Source: an uncultured Pelagibacteraceae bacterium (lineage in GTDB: Bacteria; Pseudomonadota; Alphaproteobacteria; Pelagibacterales; Pelagibacteraceae). From it: a stretch of 61,595 bases of DNA. The position numbers and the translations under genes were made by a program. Where the stretch lies: NCBI GenBank assembly GCA_902519945.1, contig CABYLY010000006.1, positions 1 through 61,595 on the forward strand. Direction: 5' to 3'. Shown here in pieces: positions 52,686 through 61,037 of the stretch. How positions within the stretch are numbered: position 1 is the stretch's first letter; each line of letters starts with the position of its first letter. The notes beneath the pieces were generated by a model that saw only the letters and a program-made list of their open reading frames with translations, did not search any database and was not told where the DNA came from.

Positions 52686-53198
52686 ATGAAACACTTAAAA
52701 ATACATGCAATCGCTCTAATTTTATTTCTCAATAGCTCTTTGAGTATTGCGGAGGAAAATATCAAGAATAAAAATACAGAGTTTAATATTTTCACTGGAA
52801 TGTTTGATTTCAGTGATCATGGTAAAAGATCAACCTTGATAGGTTTTCAACATCAAAATGAAGATTTATATAGAGATACGTTTTTAGGAAATTTATCTCC
52901 AATTACAGGTGCAATGATTACCGCAGATAATGCAACTTACTTTTATACTGGTGTACAAGCTCAATATAAATTGGGTGCTTTAAATTTTACTCCAAGTTTC
53001 GCACCTGGATATTACAATAAAGGAGATGGAAAAGATTTAGGACATGCTTTAGAATTTAAGACTGAAATTCAGCTATCTTTGAATCTACCAAAGGAAAGTC
53101 AATTTGGATTATCATATAACCATTTATCTAATGCTAGTTTAGGAGATAAGAATCCTGGGGCAAATAGTTATATGTTTAATTTTCTTAAAACCTTTTAA
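52686..53198 (+). CDS. PagL-like acyloxyacyl hydrolase family protein, altered active site
   Basis: A 170-aa secreted beta-barrel protein with signal peptide (residues 1-22, ending SIAEE) and a C-terminal Phe, as expected for an outer-membrane barrel. The PagL-type motif reads YNHLSNASLGDKNPGANSY, giving the His and Ser of the usual His-Ser-Glu site. The position 12 after that Ser, where the catalytic Glu is expected, is Asn. PagL removes the 3-O acyl chain of lipid A. The altered residue makes activity uncertain. Confidence 0.75.
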   Translation: MKHLKIHAIALILFLNSSLSIAEENIKNKNTEFNIFTGMFDFSDHGKRSTLIGFQHQNEDLYRDTFLGNLSPITGAMITADNATYFYTGVQAQYKLGALNFTPSFAPGYYNKGDGKDLGHALEFKTEIQLSLNLPKESQFGLSYNHLSNASLGDKNPGANSYMFNFLKTF

Positions 53199-53208
53199 AA
53201 AAGGCCGG

Positions 53209-54366
53209 ATGATAACAAGATTAAAACATTGTCACAATTTTAGTGATTTTAGAAAACTTGCTAAGTTAAAACTTCCATCACCTATTTTTCATTATATTGA
53301 CGGTGCAGCTGATGATGAAATTACATACGCACGAAATACTAGTTCTTTTGACGATGTTGACTTAGTTCCTAACGTATTGAGAGGTGTTGAGAATGTTGAT
53401 TTGTCTACTACGATTTTTGGTAAAAAATTAGACTTACCATTCTATCTTTCACCAACGGCACTTCAAAGACTTTTTCATTATGATGGTGAAAGAGCTGTTG
53501 GTAAGGCAGCTAAAAAATTTAATACAATGTTTGGTGTTTCTGCGTTAGCTACAGTTAGTGTTGAAGAAATATCTTCCTTAATCGATACTCCAAAAATGTT
53601 TCAGTTTTATTTTCACAAAGACAGAGGTTTAAATGACTCTTGTTTGGAAAGAGCTAAGGCTGCAAAATTTGATGTAATGGCATTAACAGTTGATACAATA
53701 ACAGGTGGAAATCGTGAAAGAGATTTAAGAACAGGTTTTACTTCTCCACCAAAATTGACTTTATCAAGTTTGTTTAGTTTTGCGACTAAACCAATGTGGG
53801 GAATAAATTATTTAACAAAAGGAAAATTTGAACTACCTCACCTTCAAGATTTTGTAAAAGAGGGAACAAGCACAAACTCTTCAATTGGAAATTATTTTTC
53901 AACAATGTTAGATCAATCTATGAATTGGAAAGATGCAGAAAAACTTTGTTCTCAATGGGGAGGCCATTTTGCACTTAAAGGCATAATGAGTGTAGAGGAT
54001 GCTAAAAAAGCAGTTGATATTGGGTGTACTGGTATAATGGTTTCAAATCATGGTGGAAGACAACTTGATGGATCGAGAGCGCCATTTGATCAACTTGCTG
54101 AGATAGTTGATGCTGTTGGCGATAAACTTGATGTTATATGTGAAGGTGGAATTCATCGAGGAACTCACATGCTAAAGGCATTATCTTTAGGGGCCAAAGC
54201 ATGCTCAGGTGGAAGACTTTATCTTTACGCACTTGCTGCAGCGGGCCAAGCAGGTGTTGAAAGAGCTCTTGAATTATATAAATCTGAGTTAGTTAGAGAC
54301 ATGAAACTCATGGGCTGCACAAAAATAAGTGATTTAAATAGAAGTAATTTAAGATTTAGAAGATAG
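53209..54366 (+). CDS. FMN-dependent alpha-hydroxyacid dehydrogenase (LldD-like), copy 1
   Basis: A 385-aa (beta/alpha)8 flavoenzyme. Seen are FHYIDGAADDE at the start, catalytic His in VSNHGGRQLDGS, and the FMN-phosphate region. That last segment reads EGGIHRGTHMLKAL where the family usually has DGG-RRGTD, so two commonly conserved positions differ. The second-strand motif FQFYFHKDR also departs from FQLYV. The substrate could be lactate, glycolate or another 2-hydroxyacid. The stop overlaps the GTG of copy 2 by one base. Confidence 0.88.
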   Translation: MITRLKHCHNFSDFRKLAKLKLPSPIFHYIDGAADDEITYARNTSSFDDVDLVPNVLRGVENVDLSTTIFGKKLDLPFYLSPTALQRLFHYDGERAVGKAAKKFNTMFGVSALATVSVEEISSLIDTPKMFQFYFHKDRGLNDSCLERAKAAKFDVMALTVDTITGGNRERDLRTGFTSPPKLTLSSLFSFATKPMWGINYLTKGKFELPHLQDFVKEGTSTNSSIGNYFSTMLDQSMNWKDAEKLCSQWGGHFALKGIMSVEDAKKAVDIGCTGIMVSNHGGRQLDGSRAPFDQLAEIVDAVGDKLDVICEGGIHRGTHMLKALSLGAKACSGGRLYLYALAAAGQAGVERALELYKSELVRDMKLMGCTKISDLNRSNLRFRR

Positions 54367-55529
54367 TGAGTCTGAAAAATTGTTATAATTTTGAGGATTT
54401 TAGAAATTTAGCAAAAAAAAAATTACCTTCACCTATTTTTCATTATATCGATGGTGGCGCGGACGATGAGATCACCCTTAAAAGAAATACAAATTCTTTT
54501 GATGATTGTGATTTAGTTCCAAATATTCTTGCAAGTGTTGGAAAACCTGATCTTTCAACAACTTTATTTGGTAGAAAAATTGACATGCCGATTTTTCTAT
54601 CTCCAGCAGCGATGCAAAGACTTTATCATTCCGACGGCGATAAAGCCTCAGCAAGAGCAGCAGAAAAATTTGGAACTTTTTACAGTATGTCCTCTATGAG
54701 TAATAACTCGATTGAGGAAATCTCAAACATTTCAAGTGGTCCAAAATTATTTCAACTTTATGTACATAAAGATAAATCAATAACAGATGATTTAATTGAC
54801 AGATCAAGAAGATCAGGATTTGATGCAATGTGCTTAACAGTAGATACGTTAGTTGCAGGTAACAGAGAAAAAGATCATAGAACGGGTTTTACCACACCAC
54901 CAAAACTTACACTTCAAAGCCTAGCTAGTTTTGCAATGAGACCAAGCTGGGTATTTAATTACTTAACTGGAAAAAAATTTGAACTTTCAAATGTAAAAAA
55001 AAAAACAGACAAAGGTACAAATATAGCTAAGTCAGTAATTGAATATATAAATGAACAGTATGATCCATTAATGGGATGGAAAGATGCAGAATACTGTGCA
55101 AAAAAATGGAACGGTCCTTTTGCACTTAAAGGAGTTATGTCTGTTGAGGATGCTAAAAGAGCAATAGACATTGGTTGTACAGCGATTATGATCTCAAATC
55201 ATGGTGGAAGACAACTTGATGGATCAAGATCACCATTTGATCAGGTAAAAGCAATTTCAGATGCTGTAGGAGATAAACTGGAGATTATATTAGACGGAGG
55301 TGTGAGAAGAGGAACCCATGTGTTAAAAGCAATCGCTGCTGGTGCGAAAGCCTGTAGTTTTGGTAAGATGTTTTTGTTCTCTTTAGCCGCAGGGGGACAG
55401 CAAGGTGTTGAGCATTTACTTCAAAATATGCGCGATGAAATTGATAGAAATATGGTTTTAATGGGATGTAAGAATTTAAAAGAGTTGAATAGTTCAAAAT
55501 TAATTTATAGAGTTTCTCAAAAAATTTAA
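54366..55529 (+). CDS. FMN-dependent alpha-hydroxyacid dehydrogenase (LldD-like), copy 2
   Basis: A 387-aa paralogue of the upstream gene, sharing the same layout: FHYIDGGADDE, catalytic His in ISNHGGRQLDGS, and the FMN site DGGVRRGTHVLKAI. It keeps the standard Asp and double Arg at the FMN site and has the more usual FQLYVHKDK strand. The two copies differ across most loop regions, so the duplication is old and specificities have probably diverged. GTG start. Confidence 0.88.
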   Translation: MSLKNCYNFEDFRNLAKKKLPSPIFHYIDGGADDEITLKRNTNSFDDCDLVPNILASVGKPDLSTTLFGRKIDMPIFLSPAAMQRLYHSDGDKASARAAEKFGTFYSMSSMSNNSIEEISNISSGPKLFQLYVHKDKSITDDLIDRSRRSGFDAMCLTVDTLVAGNREKDHRTGFTTPPKLTLQSLASFAMRPSWVFNYLTGKKFELSNVKKKTDKGTNIAKSVIEYINEQYDPLMGWKDAEYCAKKWNGPFALKGVMSVEDAKRAIDIGCTAIMISNHGGRQLDGSRSPFDQVKAISDAVGDKLEIILDGGVRRGTHVLKAIAAGAKACSFGKMFLFSLAAGGQQGVEHLLQNMRDEIDRNMVLMGCKNLKELNSSKLIYRVSQKI

Positions 55530-55534
55530 AATTT

Positions 55535-56701
55535 ATGGAATTAGCAAAAAGTTTAAATAGATTAGGCACAGAATCAGCTTTCTCGGTTTTAGCAGAAGCA
55601 AAAAAATTAGAGGCACAAGGTAAACCAATGATTCATTTAGGTTTGGGACAACCAGACTTTAAAACTCCAAAACATGTAGTTGAAGCTGCTAAAAAAGCTT
55701 TAGATGACGGTCATCATGGATACGTAATGTCAAATGGGATACCCGAATGCAGACAAGCCGTGACAAGGTGGATTAAAAAGCGTTACAATACAGACATAGA
55801 TCCTGAGAGGATTTTAATAATGCCAGGTGGAAAACCTACAATGAGTTATGCAATCCAATGTTATGGAGAACCTGGAGTAGAAATAATTCATCCAACACCT
55901 GCATTTCCAATATATGAGTCGATGATTAATTATACAGGATCAACAGCAGTTCCTTATGATTTAACTGAGGATAAAGATCTTAAATTTGATCCAGATAAGA
56001 TTTTGTCGTTGATAACTAAAAAAACAAGATTGTTGATTTTAATAAATCCTAATAATCCAACAGGAAGTTTTGTTGAAAAGCCAGTAATAGATTATTTTGC
56101 AAAGGAACTAGAAAAACATCCTCATGTAACTATTTTAAGTGACGAAATTTATAGTAGACAAATATTTGATTATAAAGAAATGCCTTCTTTTTTTCATTAT
56201 CCAAATTTAAAAGATAGATTAATTGTATTAGAGGGTTGGAGTAAAGCTTACTCAATGACTGGATGGAGATTAGGTTGGAGTTACTGGCCTAAAGATCTTA
56301 TTGAGCACGTGAATAAACTTCTAATCAACAGTGTTTCGTGTGTTAATGCTGCTGCACAATATGCAGGTATCGCTGCATTAGATGGTCCAGATGACTCCAT
56401 CAAAGACATGTTAGATAAGTTTACTTTAAGAAGAAATTTAATTCATCAAGGTTTGAATGAACTTCCAGGTGTAGAGTGTAGTTTACCTGGAGGCGCTTTT
56501 TACGCATTCCCAAAGGTTATTGGAACAGGAATGAATGGATCTGAGTTTTGCAAGAAAGCAATGCACGAAGCGGGAGTGGCAATAGTTCCAGGAACAGCGT
56601 TTGGAAAAACTTGCAATGACTATGTTAGATTTAGTTTTGCAGCATCAAGAGATAACATTACTCAGGCACTAGAAAACATAAAGAAAATGCTTACGAAATA
56701 A
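55535..56701 (+). CDS. Class I/II PLP-dependent aminotransferase
   Basis: A 388-aa fold-type I aminotransferase. Substrate loop IHLGLGQPDFKTPKHV, the NPNNPTGS block, SDEIYSRQIF, and the PLP lysine in GWSKAYSMTGWRLGW are intact, as is the C-terminal Arg in VRFSFAASRDNI. The closest general group is aspartate/aromatic-type transaminases; specificity is not readable. Its place among hydroxyacid oxidoreductases suggests interconversion of 2-oxo acids and amino acids. Confidence 0.9.
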   Translation: MELAKSLNRLGTESAFSVLAEAKKLEAQGKPMIHLGLGQPDFKTPKHVVEAAKKALDDGHHGYVMSNGIPECRQAVTRWIKKRYNTDIDPERILIMPGGKPTMSYAIQCYGEPGVEIIHPTPAFPIYESMINYTGSTAVPYDLTEDKDLKFDPDKILSLITKKTRLLILINPNNPTGSFVEKPVIDYFAKELEKHPHVTILSDEIYSRQIFDYKEMPSFFHYPNLKDRLIVLEGWSKAYSMTGWRLGWSYWPKDLIEHVNKLLINSVSCVNAAAQYAGIAALDGPDDSIKDMLDKFTLRRNLIHQGLNELPGVECSLPGGAFYAFPKVIGTGMNGSEFCKKAMHEAGVAIVPGTAFGKTCNDYVRFSFAASRDNITQALENIKKMLTK

Positions 56702-56739
56702 GCTGTATTTTTGATAAAATTTTTATTAATATTCTTCAG

Positions 56740-58113
56740 ATGAACGATCAAATCCAAGCAGAGTTTAAAAAAATTTTTAATGGTAGATTTTCCACCTCAG
56801 AGTCAACAAGAGCCAACTATGCAAGAGGTGAAGACACATATGACCCTGTTTTATCCAAAGCCGTAGTTTTTCCTGAAACTAATGAGGAAGTTTCAAAAGT
56901 TCTAAGATTATGTAATGAGCATAAAATTCCAGTTGTGCCTTTCGGGACAGGAACATCTTTAGAGGGTAATGTTGTAGGCAACGAAAAAGGTATAACCATA
57001 TGTCTCGAGAAAATGAATAAAATTTTGAGTGTTAATGTAGAAGACTTTGATTGTAGAGTTCAGGCATGTGTAACTAAGGAACAATTAAATGATTATTTAA
57101 GAGAGGATGGAGTTTTTTTTCCAATTGATCCTGGCGCAAATGCAGCAATAGGAGGAATGGCTTCAACATCAGCCTCAGGAACGATGGCTGTAAAATATGG
57201 TACAATGAAAACTGTAATTAGCGGACTCACTGTCGTTTTGCCTAATGGCGATATTATAAATACTGGTAGTAGAACTAAAAAAACTTCTGCAGGTTATAAC
57301 CTGACTAACTTATTCATTGGCTCTGAGGGAACATTAGGAATAATTACAGAAGTTCAATTGAGATTATCACCAATACCTGAGAGCATCATGTCTGCAGTGT
57401 GTCACTTTCCAACTTTAGAAAATGCAGTTCAAACTGCGCAACAAGTTATTCAGTATGGTGTCCCTATTGCAAGAATTGAAATGCTTAATAAAGATCAAAT
57501 GGGCATAAGTATTAATTACTCAAAATTGAAAGATATTGAGGCTGTACCAACTTTATTTTTTGAATTTCATGGGTCAGAGGCATCTAATAATGAGAACATT
57601 AAAGTTGTTGAAGAAATTTCAAAAGATAATAATGGCAGCTCTTTTAAATGGGCAAAAGATTTAGAAGAGAGAAATAAGCTTTGGAAAGCACGTTGGGATG
57701 TATATTATTCTGTAAAAGCATTGATAAATAATGGAAGAGTTTATTCAACCGATGTGTGTTTACCTATCTCAAATATAACTGAGTGTGTAAATTATGCGGA
57801 AGCGCAAGCAAAGAAATTTGGATTAAGAGCTCCAATGGTAGGCCACTTAGGAGATGGAAACTTCCATGTGCTCTTACCTTTTGATCCAGAAAATAAAGAA
57901 ACGTACAAAAAAATCAGAGAATTCAACGACTTGTTAATTAATAAAGCGCTTGAATTAAAAGGCACAATAACTGGAGAACATGGTGTTGGACTTCATAAAA
58001 AAGAATATCTCTTAAAAGAACATGCTGATAATATTCCTTTAATGAAATTAATAAAAAGGAGCATTGACCAAAATAACATAATGAATCCTGGCAAGATCTT
58101 CGATTTAAACTAA
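56740..58113 (+). CDS. FAD-linked D-2-hydroxyacid dehydrogenase (GlcD/Dld-like)
   Basis: A 457-aa flavoprotein of the VAO family. The FAD_binding_4 domain covers residues 40-180 (VVPFGTGTSLEGNVVG, FFPIDPGANAAIGGMASTSA seen in part, TSAGYNLTNLFIGSEGTLG in part). The FAD-oxidase C domain follows, with VGHLGDGNFHVLLP and the ending GEHGVGLHKKEYL. It would oxidise D-lactate, glycolate or similar acids. It complements the two FMN enzymes upstream, which act on the other stereoisomer in typical relatives. Confidence 0.9.
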   Translation: MNDQIQAEFKKIFNGRFSTSESTRANYARGEDTYDPVLSKAVVFPETNEEVSKVLRLCNEHKIPVVPFGTGTSLEGNVVGNEKGITICLEKMNKILSVNVEDFDCRVQACVTKEQLNDYLREDGVFFPIDPGANAAIGGMASTSASGTMAVKYGTMKTVISGLTVVLPNGDIINTGSRTKKTSAGYNLTNLFIGSEGTLGIITEVQLRLSPIPESIMSAVCHFPTLENAVQTAQQVIQYGVPIARIEMLNKDQMGISINYSKLKDIEAVPTLFFEFHGSEASNNENIKVVEEISKDNNGSSFKWAKDLEERNKLWKARWDVYYSVKALINNGRVYSTDVCLPISNITECVNYAEAQAKKFGLRAPMVGHLGDGNFHVLLPFDPENKETYKKIREFNDLLINKALELKGTITGEHGVGLHKKEYLLKEHADNIPLMKLIKRSIDQNNIMNPGKIFDLN

Positions 58114-58128
58114 TAGGGTTTAACACCG

Positions 58129-59082
58129 ATGAAAAAAATTTTAATCACAAGAAAACTTATTAAAGAAAGCGAAGATAAAGCTAGTAAAACTTTTGATTCA
58201 ATATTTAATAATAATGATGAGTTATACTCACAGTCAAAAGTTATAGAGATGAGTCACGGGTGTGATGGAATTTTATCCTCTCTTACAGACAAAATGGATA
58301 AAGAGACTATTGATAAATTACCAAGTACCGTAAAAATTATCTCTAATTTTGCAGCTGGATTTGGAAACATCGATTTAGATGCTGCCAAAAAAAAAGGTAT
58401 AGCAGTGACAAATACCCCAGAAGTTTTATCTGATGCAACAGCTGAAATTGGGATACTTCTAATTTTAGGCGCGTGTAGAAGAGCCTCTGAGGGCATTGTT
58501 TCAGCGCAAGAAGGTGGGTGGAAGTGGTCAGCAGATTATTTAATTGGCAAACAATTGACAGGCTCACGATTAGGTATTTTAGGTATGGGTAGAATAGGAC
58601 AAAAAATTGCAAAGATTGCAAAATCTTTAGGTATGATAATTCATTACCATAACAGATCAAAGTTAAGTGATGAAAAAGAGCAAGGAGCAATTTATCATGA
58701 CAACATAAAAAGTCTTTTTTCAGTTTCTGACGTTTTATCAATTTGTTGTCCGGCGACAAAAGAAACTGAAAATATGATTAACAAAGAGACTGTTGAGTAT
58801 TTTCCTAAGGGAGCAGTAATCACTAACGTTGCTAGAGGAGATATTGTCGATGATGAAGCTTTAATTGATGCACTAAACAGAAGAAAAATTTATGCAGCTG
58901 GATTAGATGTTTATAAAAATGAACCTAACTTAAATCCGGGTTATAATAAAATTAAGTCAGCATTTATTCTTCCACATCTAGGAAGTGCTACAAAGGACAC
59001 AAGAATTGCAATGGCAAACTTAGCAATTGATAATATTGATGAGTTTTTTAAAACTGGAAATTGCAAAAATAAAGTTAATTAA
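58129..59082 (+). CDS. D-isomer 2-hydroxyacid dehydrogenase (glyoxylate/hydroxypyruvate reductase-like)
   Basis: A 317-aa NAD(P)-dependent enzyme. The nucleotide loop is LGILGMGRIGQKIAK. The following strand ends HYHNRSKLS, where Arg/Ser suggests NADP preference. Catalytic residues lie in NVARGDIVDDEAL (Arg), NEPNLNPGY (Glu) and LPHLGSAT (His). In this cluster it could convert glyoxylate or hydroxypyruvate to the hydroxyacid, or run in reverse. Confidence 0.9.
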   Translation: MKKILITRKLIKESEDKASKTFDSIFNNNDELYSQSKVIEMSHGCDGILSSLTDKMDKETIDKLPSTVKIISNFAAGFGNIDLDAAKKKGIAVTNTPEVLSDATAEIGILLILGACRRASEGIVSAQEGGWKWSADYLIGKQLTGSRLGILGMGRIGQKIAKIAKSLGMIIHYHNRSKLSDEKEQGAIYHDNIKSLFSVSDVLSICCPATKETENMINKETVEYFPKGAVITNVARGDIVDDEALIDALNRRKIYAAGLDVYKNEPNLNPGYNKIKSAFILPHLGSATKDTRIAMANLAIDNIDEFFKTGNCKNKVN

Positions 59083-59200
59083 TTCTACTCTAGATTGAAT
59101 TTAATTCAACTTATGCGACATCTACGCCTTTTTTTAGAAAGACTCTAATTAGATTCTATGTTTTAATTAATCAAGTTAATTAACTTTAATAGGAGTAATA
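59083..59200 (+). promoter_or_regulatory. Upstream region of the TRAP operon with palindrome and strong RBS
   Basis: This 118-base gap contains a perfect inverted repeat, TTGAATT-T-AATTCAA (59095-59109), a T run (59128-59136), and AGGAG (59191-59195) 5 bases before the dctP ATG, the best Shine-Dalgarno I see in the window. The palindrome is a possible operator. No confident -35/-10 pair could be chosen. Confidence 0.4.
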
Positions 59201-60358
59201 ATGACGAAAGAAAATAAATCATTGAAGATTAAAACATCTTCAAGACGTAAGTTCTTTAAAACTGCTGCTAAAGCTGGTGCTGTAGCTGCAGCTGCTGTTG
59301 CTATGCCAAACATCGCAACTGCAGGCGGTCATAAAACTTTAAAGATGCAAGCTGCATGGCCAAGTGGAGCAAACATCTTTTTTGAAATGGCCGGAGACTA
59401 CTGCAAAATGGTAGATGAAATGTCTGGTGGTACACTTAAGATTGATCTTCAACCAGTTGGAGCAGTTGTAAAGACTTCAGAAATCGGACAAGCAGTTAGT
59501 TCCGGTGTAGTAGATATGGGTCACTGGGTGACTGCATATTGGTATGGTAAAAATCCAGCTGCATCATTATTTGGAACTGGTCCTTCATACGGAATGTCAT
59601 CTCAAGAAGTTATGGGATGGATGGAGTATGGTGGAGGAAGAAAACTGTATGATGAAACTCTTGCAAAAGTAGGTTTCGATTACATTGGTTTTTTCCATAT
59701 GCCTATGCCAGCACAGCCTTTTGGTTGGTTCAAAAAGAACGTAACAAAAGTATCTGATGTTAAAGGTATGAAGTACAGAACAGTTGGTTTAGCGACTAAC
59801 GTTTTGACTGCAATGGGAATGGTAGTTAGACAGTTACCAGGTGGTGAAATTCAACCAGCTATGAAAACTGGTTTGATTGAAGCTGCTGAGTTTAACAACC
59901 CAACTTCAGACTCTCAATTTGGTATGCAAGACGTTTCTAAGCACTATCACTTAGGAAGCTTCCACCAATCTCAAGAGATGTTTGAGATTCCAGTTAACAA
60001 AAAAACATATAATAGTTTATCACCTGCGCACCAAGCGATATTGAAAAATGCTGCTTATGCTGCAAACAGTGATAACTACTTTAAAGCTTTAGTAAGATAC
60101 TCAGCAGACTTAGCTAAGTTGATGAATGAGCATAAAGTAAATGTTTACCAAACTTCAGATGAGATTTTGGCTCAACAATTAAAAGGTTGGGACAAAGTAA
60201 TTGGTGACTTTAATAAGAAAGATCCTTTCTTTAAGAAAGTTGTTGATTCTCAAAAATCTTATGCGAAGAGAGTAATGAAGTACTTGCTGATGAATCAGCC
60301 TAATTACAAACTTGCATATGAAAATGAGTTTGGTCCAATTGCAAAAGTTAAGATATAA
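59201..60358 (+). CDS. TRAP transporter substrate-binding protein (DctP family, Tat signal)
   Basis: A 385-aa periplasmic binding protein. The twin-arginine signal is SRRKFFKTAA (R15, R16) with an Ala-rich h-region ending NIATA. The DctP family blocks include GMKYRTVGLATNV with the substrate-carboxylate Arg, RQLPGGEIQPAMKTGLIEA in part, and EFNNPTSD. The pattern is close to the TakP-like group that binds 2-oxo or 2-hydroxy acids, which fits the hydroxyacid enzymes upstream. The codon use looks less AT-biased than neighbours, consistent with high expression. A terminator follows. Confidence 0.92.
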   Translation: MTKENKSLKIKTSSRRKFFKTAAKAGAVAAAAVAMPNIATAGGHKTLKMQAAWPSGANIFFEMAGDYCKMVDEMSGGTLKIDLQPVGAVVKTSEIGQAVSSGVVDMGHWVTAYWYGKNPAASLFGTGPSYGMSSQEVMGWMEYGGGRKLYDETLAKVGFDYIGFFHMPMPAQPFGWFKKNVTKVSDVKGMKYRTVGLATNVLTAMGMVVRQLPGGEIQPAMKTGLIEAAEFNNPTSDSQFGMQDVSKHYHLGSFHQSQEMFEIPVNKKTYNSLSPAHQAILKNAAYAANSDNYFKALVRYSADLAKLMNEHKVNVYQTSDEILAQQLKGWDKVIGDFNKKDPFFKKVVDSQKSYAKRVMKYLLMNQPNYKLAYENEFGPIAKVKI

Positions 60359-60380
60359 TTAACTTTTATAAATTTTAATG

Positions 60381-60404
60381 AGGGGGCTTCGGCCCCCTTT
60401 TTTG
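60381..60404 (+). terminator. Intra-operon Rho-independent terminator after dctP
   Basis: AGGGGGC-TTCG-GCCCCCT (60381-60398) is a perfect hairpin with a stable TTCG tetraloop followed by six Ts. It starts 22 bases after the dctP stop and lies before the dctQ start at 60444. It should cut transcription between the binding protein and the membrane subunits. Confidence 0.93.
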
Positions 60405-60443
60405 TTTGATTATTTAAGAACAATTCAATACAAGTTTATATCT

Positions 60444-61037
60444 ATGATGAGATCTTACATAAAATTTGCTGATCGTTTGAGTGTCTCAATGGGTAAAGCA
60501 TTCTCGTGGTGTATAGTAATTTTGATGGGTGGAACATGCTATGAAGTTTTTATGGCGTATGCTTTGAATGCCCCAACCTTGTGGAATTTCGATTTTAGTC
60601 TTCAGATGTATGGTGCAATTTTTATGATGGCAGGAGCTTATACTTTATGCACCGAAGCACATGTTAGAGGAGATGTTATATACAGATTATTTTCTCAGAG
60701 AACGCAAGCTTGGATAGATGTTGTTTTATATTTTATTTTCTTCTTCCCTGGCGTTGTTGCTTTAGCTTTTTATGGTTATGAATATGCAGCATTAGCATGG
60801 AAAATTAAAGAAACAAGTTGGAATAGCCCTGCTCAAATTCAAATTTATATGGCAAAATCTTTAATACCATTATCTGGAACACTTTTAACACTTCAAGGAA
60901 TTGGTGAGGTATTTAGATGTATCATTTGTATTCAAACAGGTAGTTGGCCTGAAAGAGGAACAGAGCGTGATGCTGAGGAAACAGAAAAAGTATTAATGAG
61001 AACTTCACAAGAAGGAAACAAAGAAGATGTTATTTAG
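60444..61037 (+). CDS. TRAP transporter small permease subunit (DctQ family)
   Basis: 197 codons from the first of two tandem ATGs at 60444 (a longer open frame begins inside the terminator hairpin and is rejected). Four membrane segments are present, about residues 17-35, 48-70, 90-110 and 130-150. The family pattern FMMAGAYTLCTEAHVRGDVIY (seen as YTLCTEAHVRGDV) is clear. It pairs with the DctM subunit encoded next, overlapping it by 11 bases. Confidence 0.92.
   Translation: MMRSYIKFADRLSVSMGKAFSWCIVILMGGTCYEVFMAYALNAPTLWNFDFSLQMYGAIFMMAGAYTLCTEAHVRGDVIYRLFSQRTQAWIDVVLYFIFFFPGVVALAFYGYEYAALAWKIKETSWNSPAQIQIYMAKSLIPLSGTLLTLQGIGEVFRCIICIQTGSWPERGTERDAEETEKVLMRTSQEGNKEDVI

Noticed and set aside
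60378-60443. Extended start for the DctQ gene
   Set aside because: The added N terminus is read through the terminator hairpin. The tandem ATGs at 60444/60447 give a normal DctQ N terminus.
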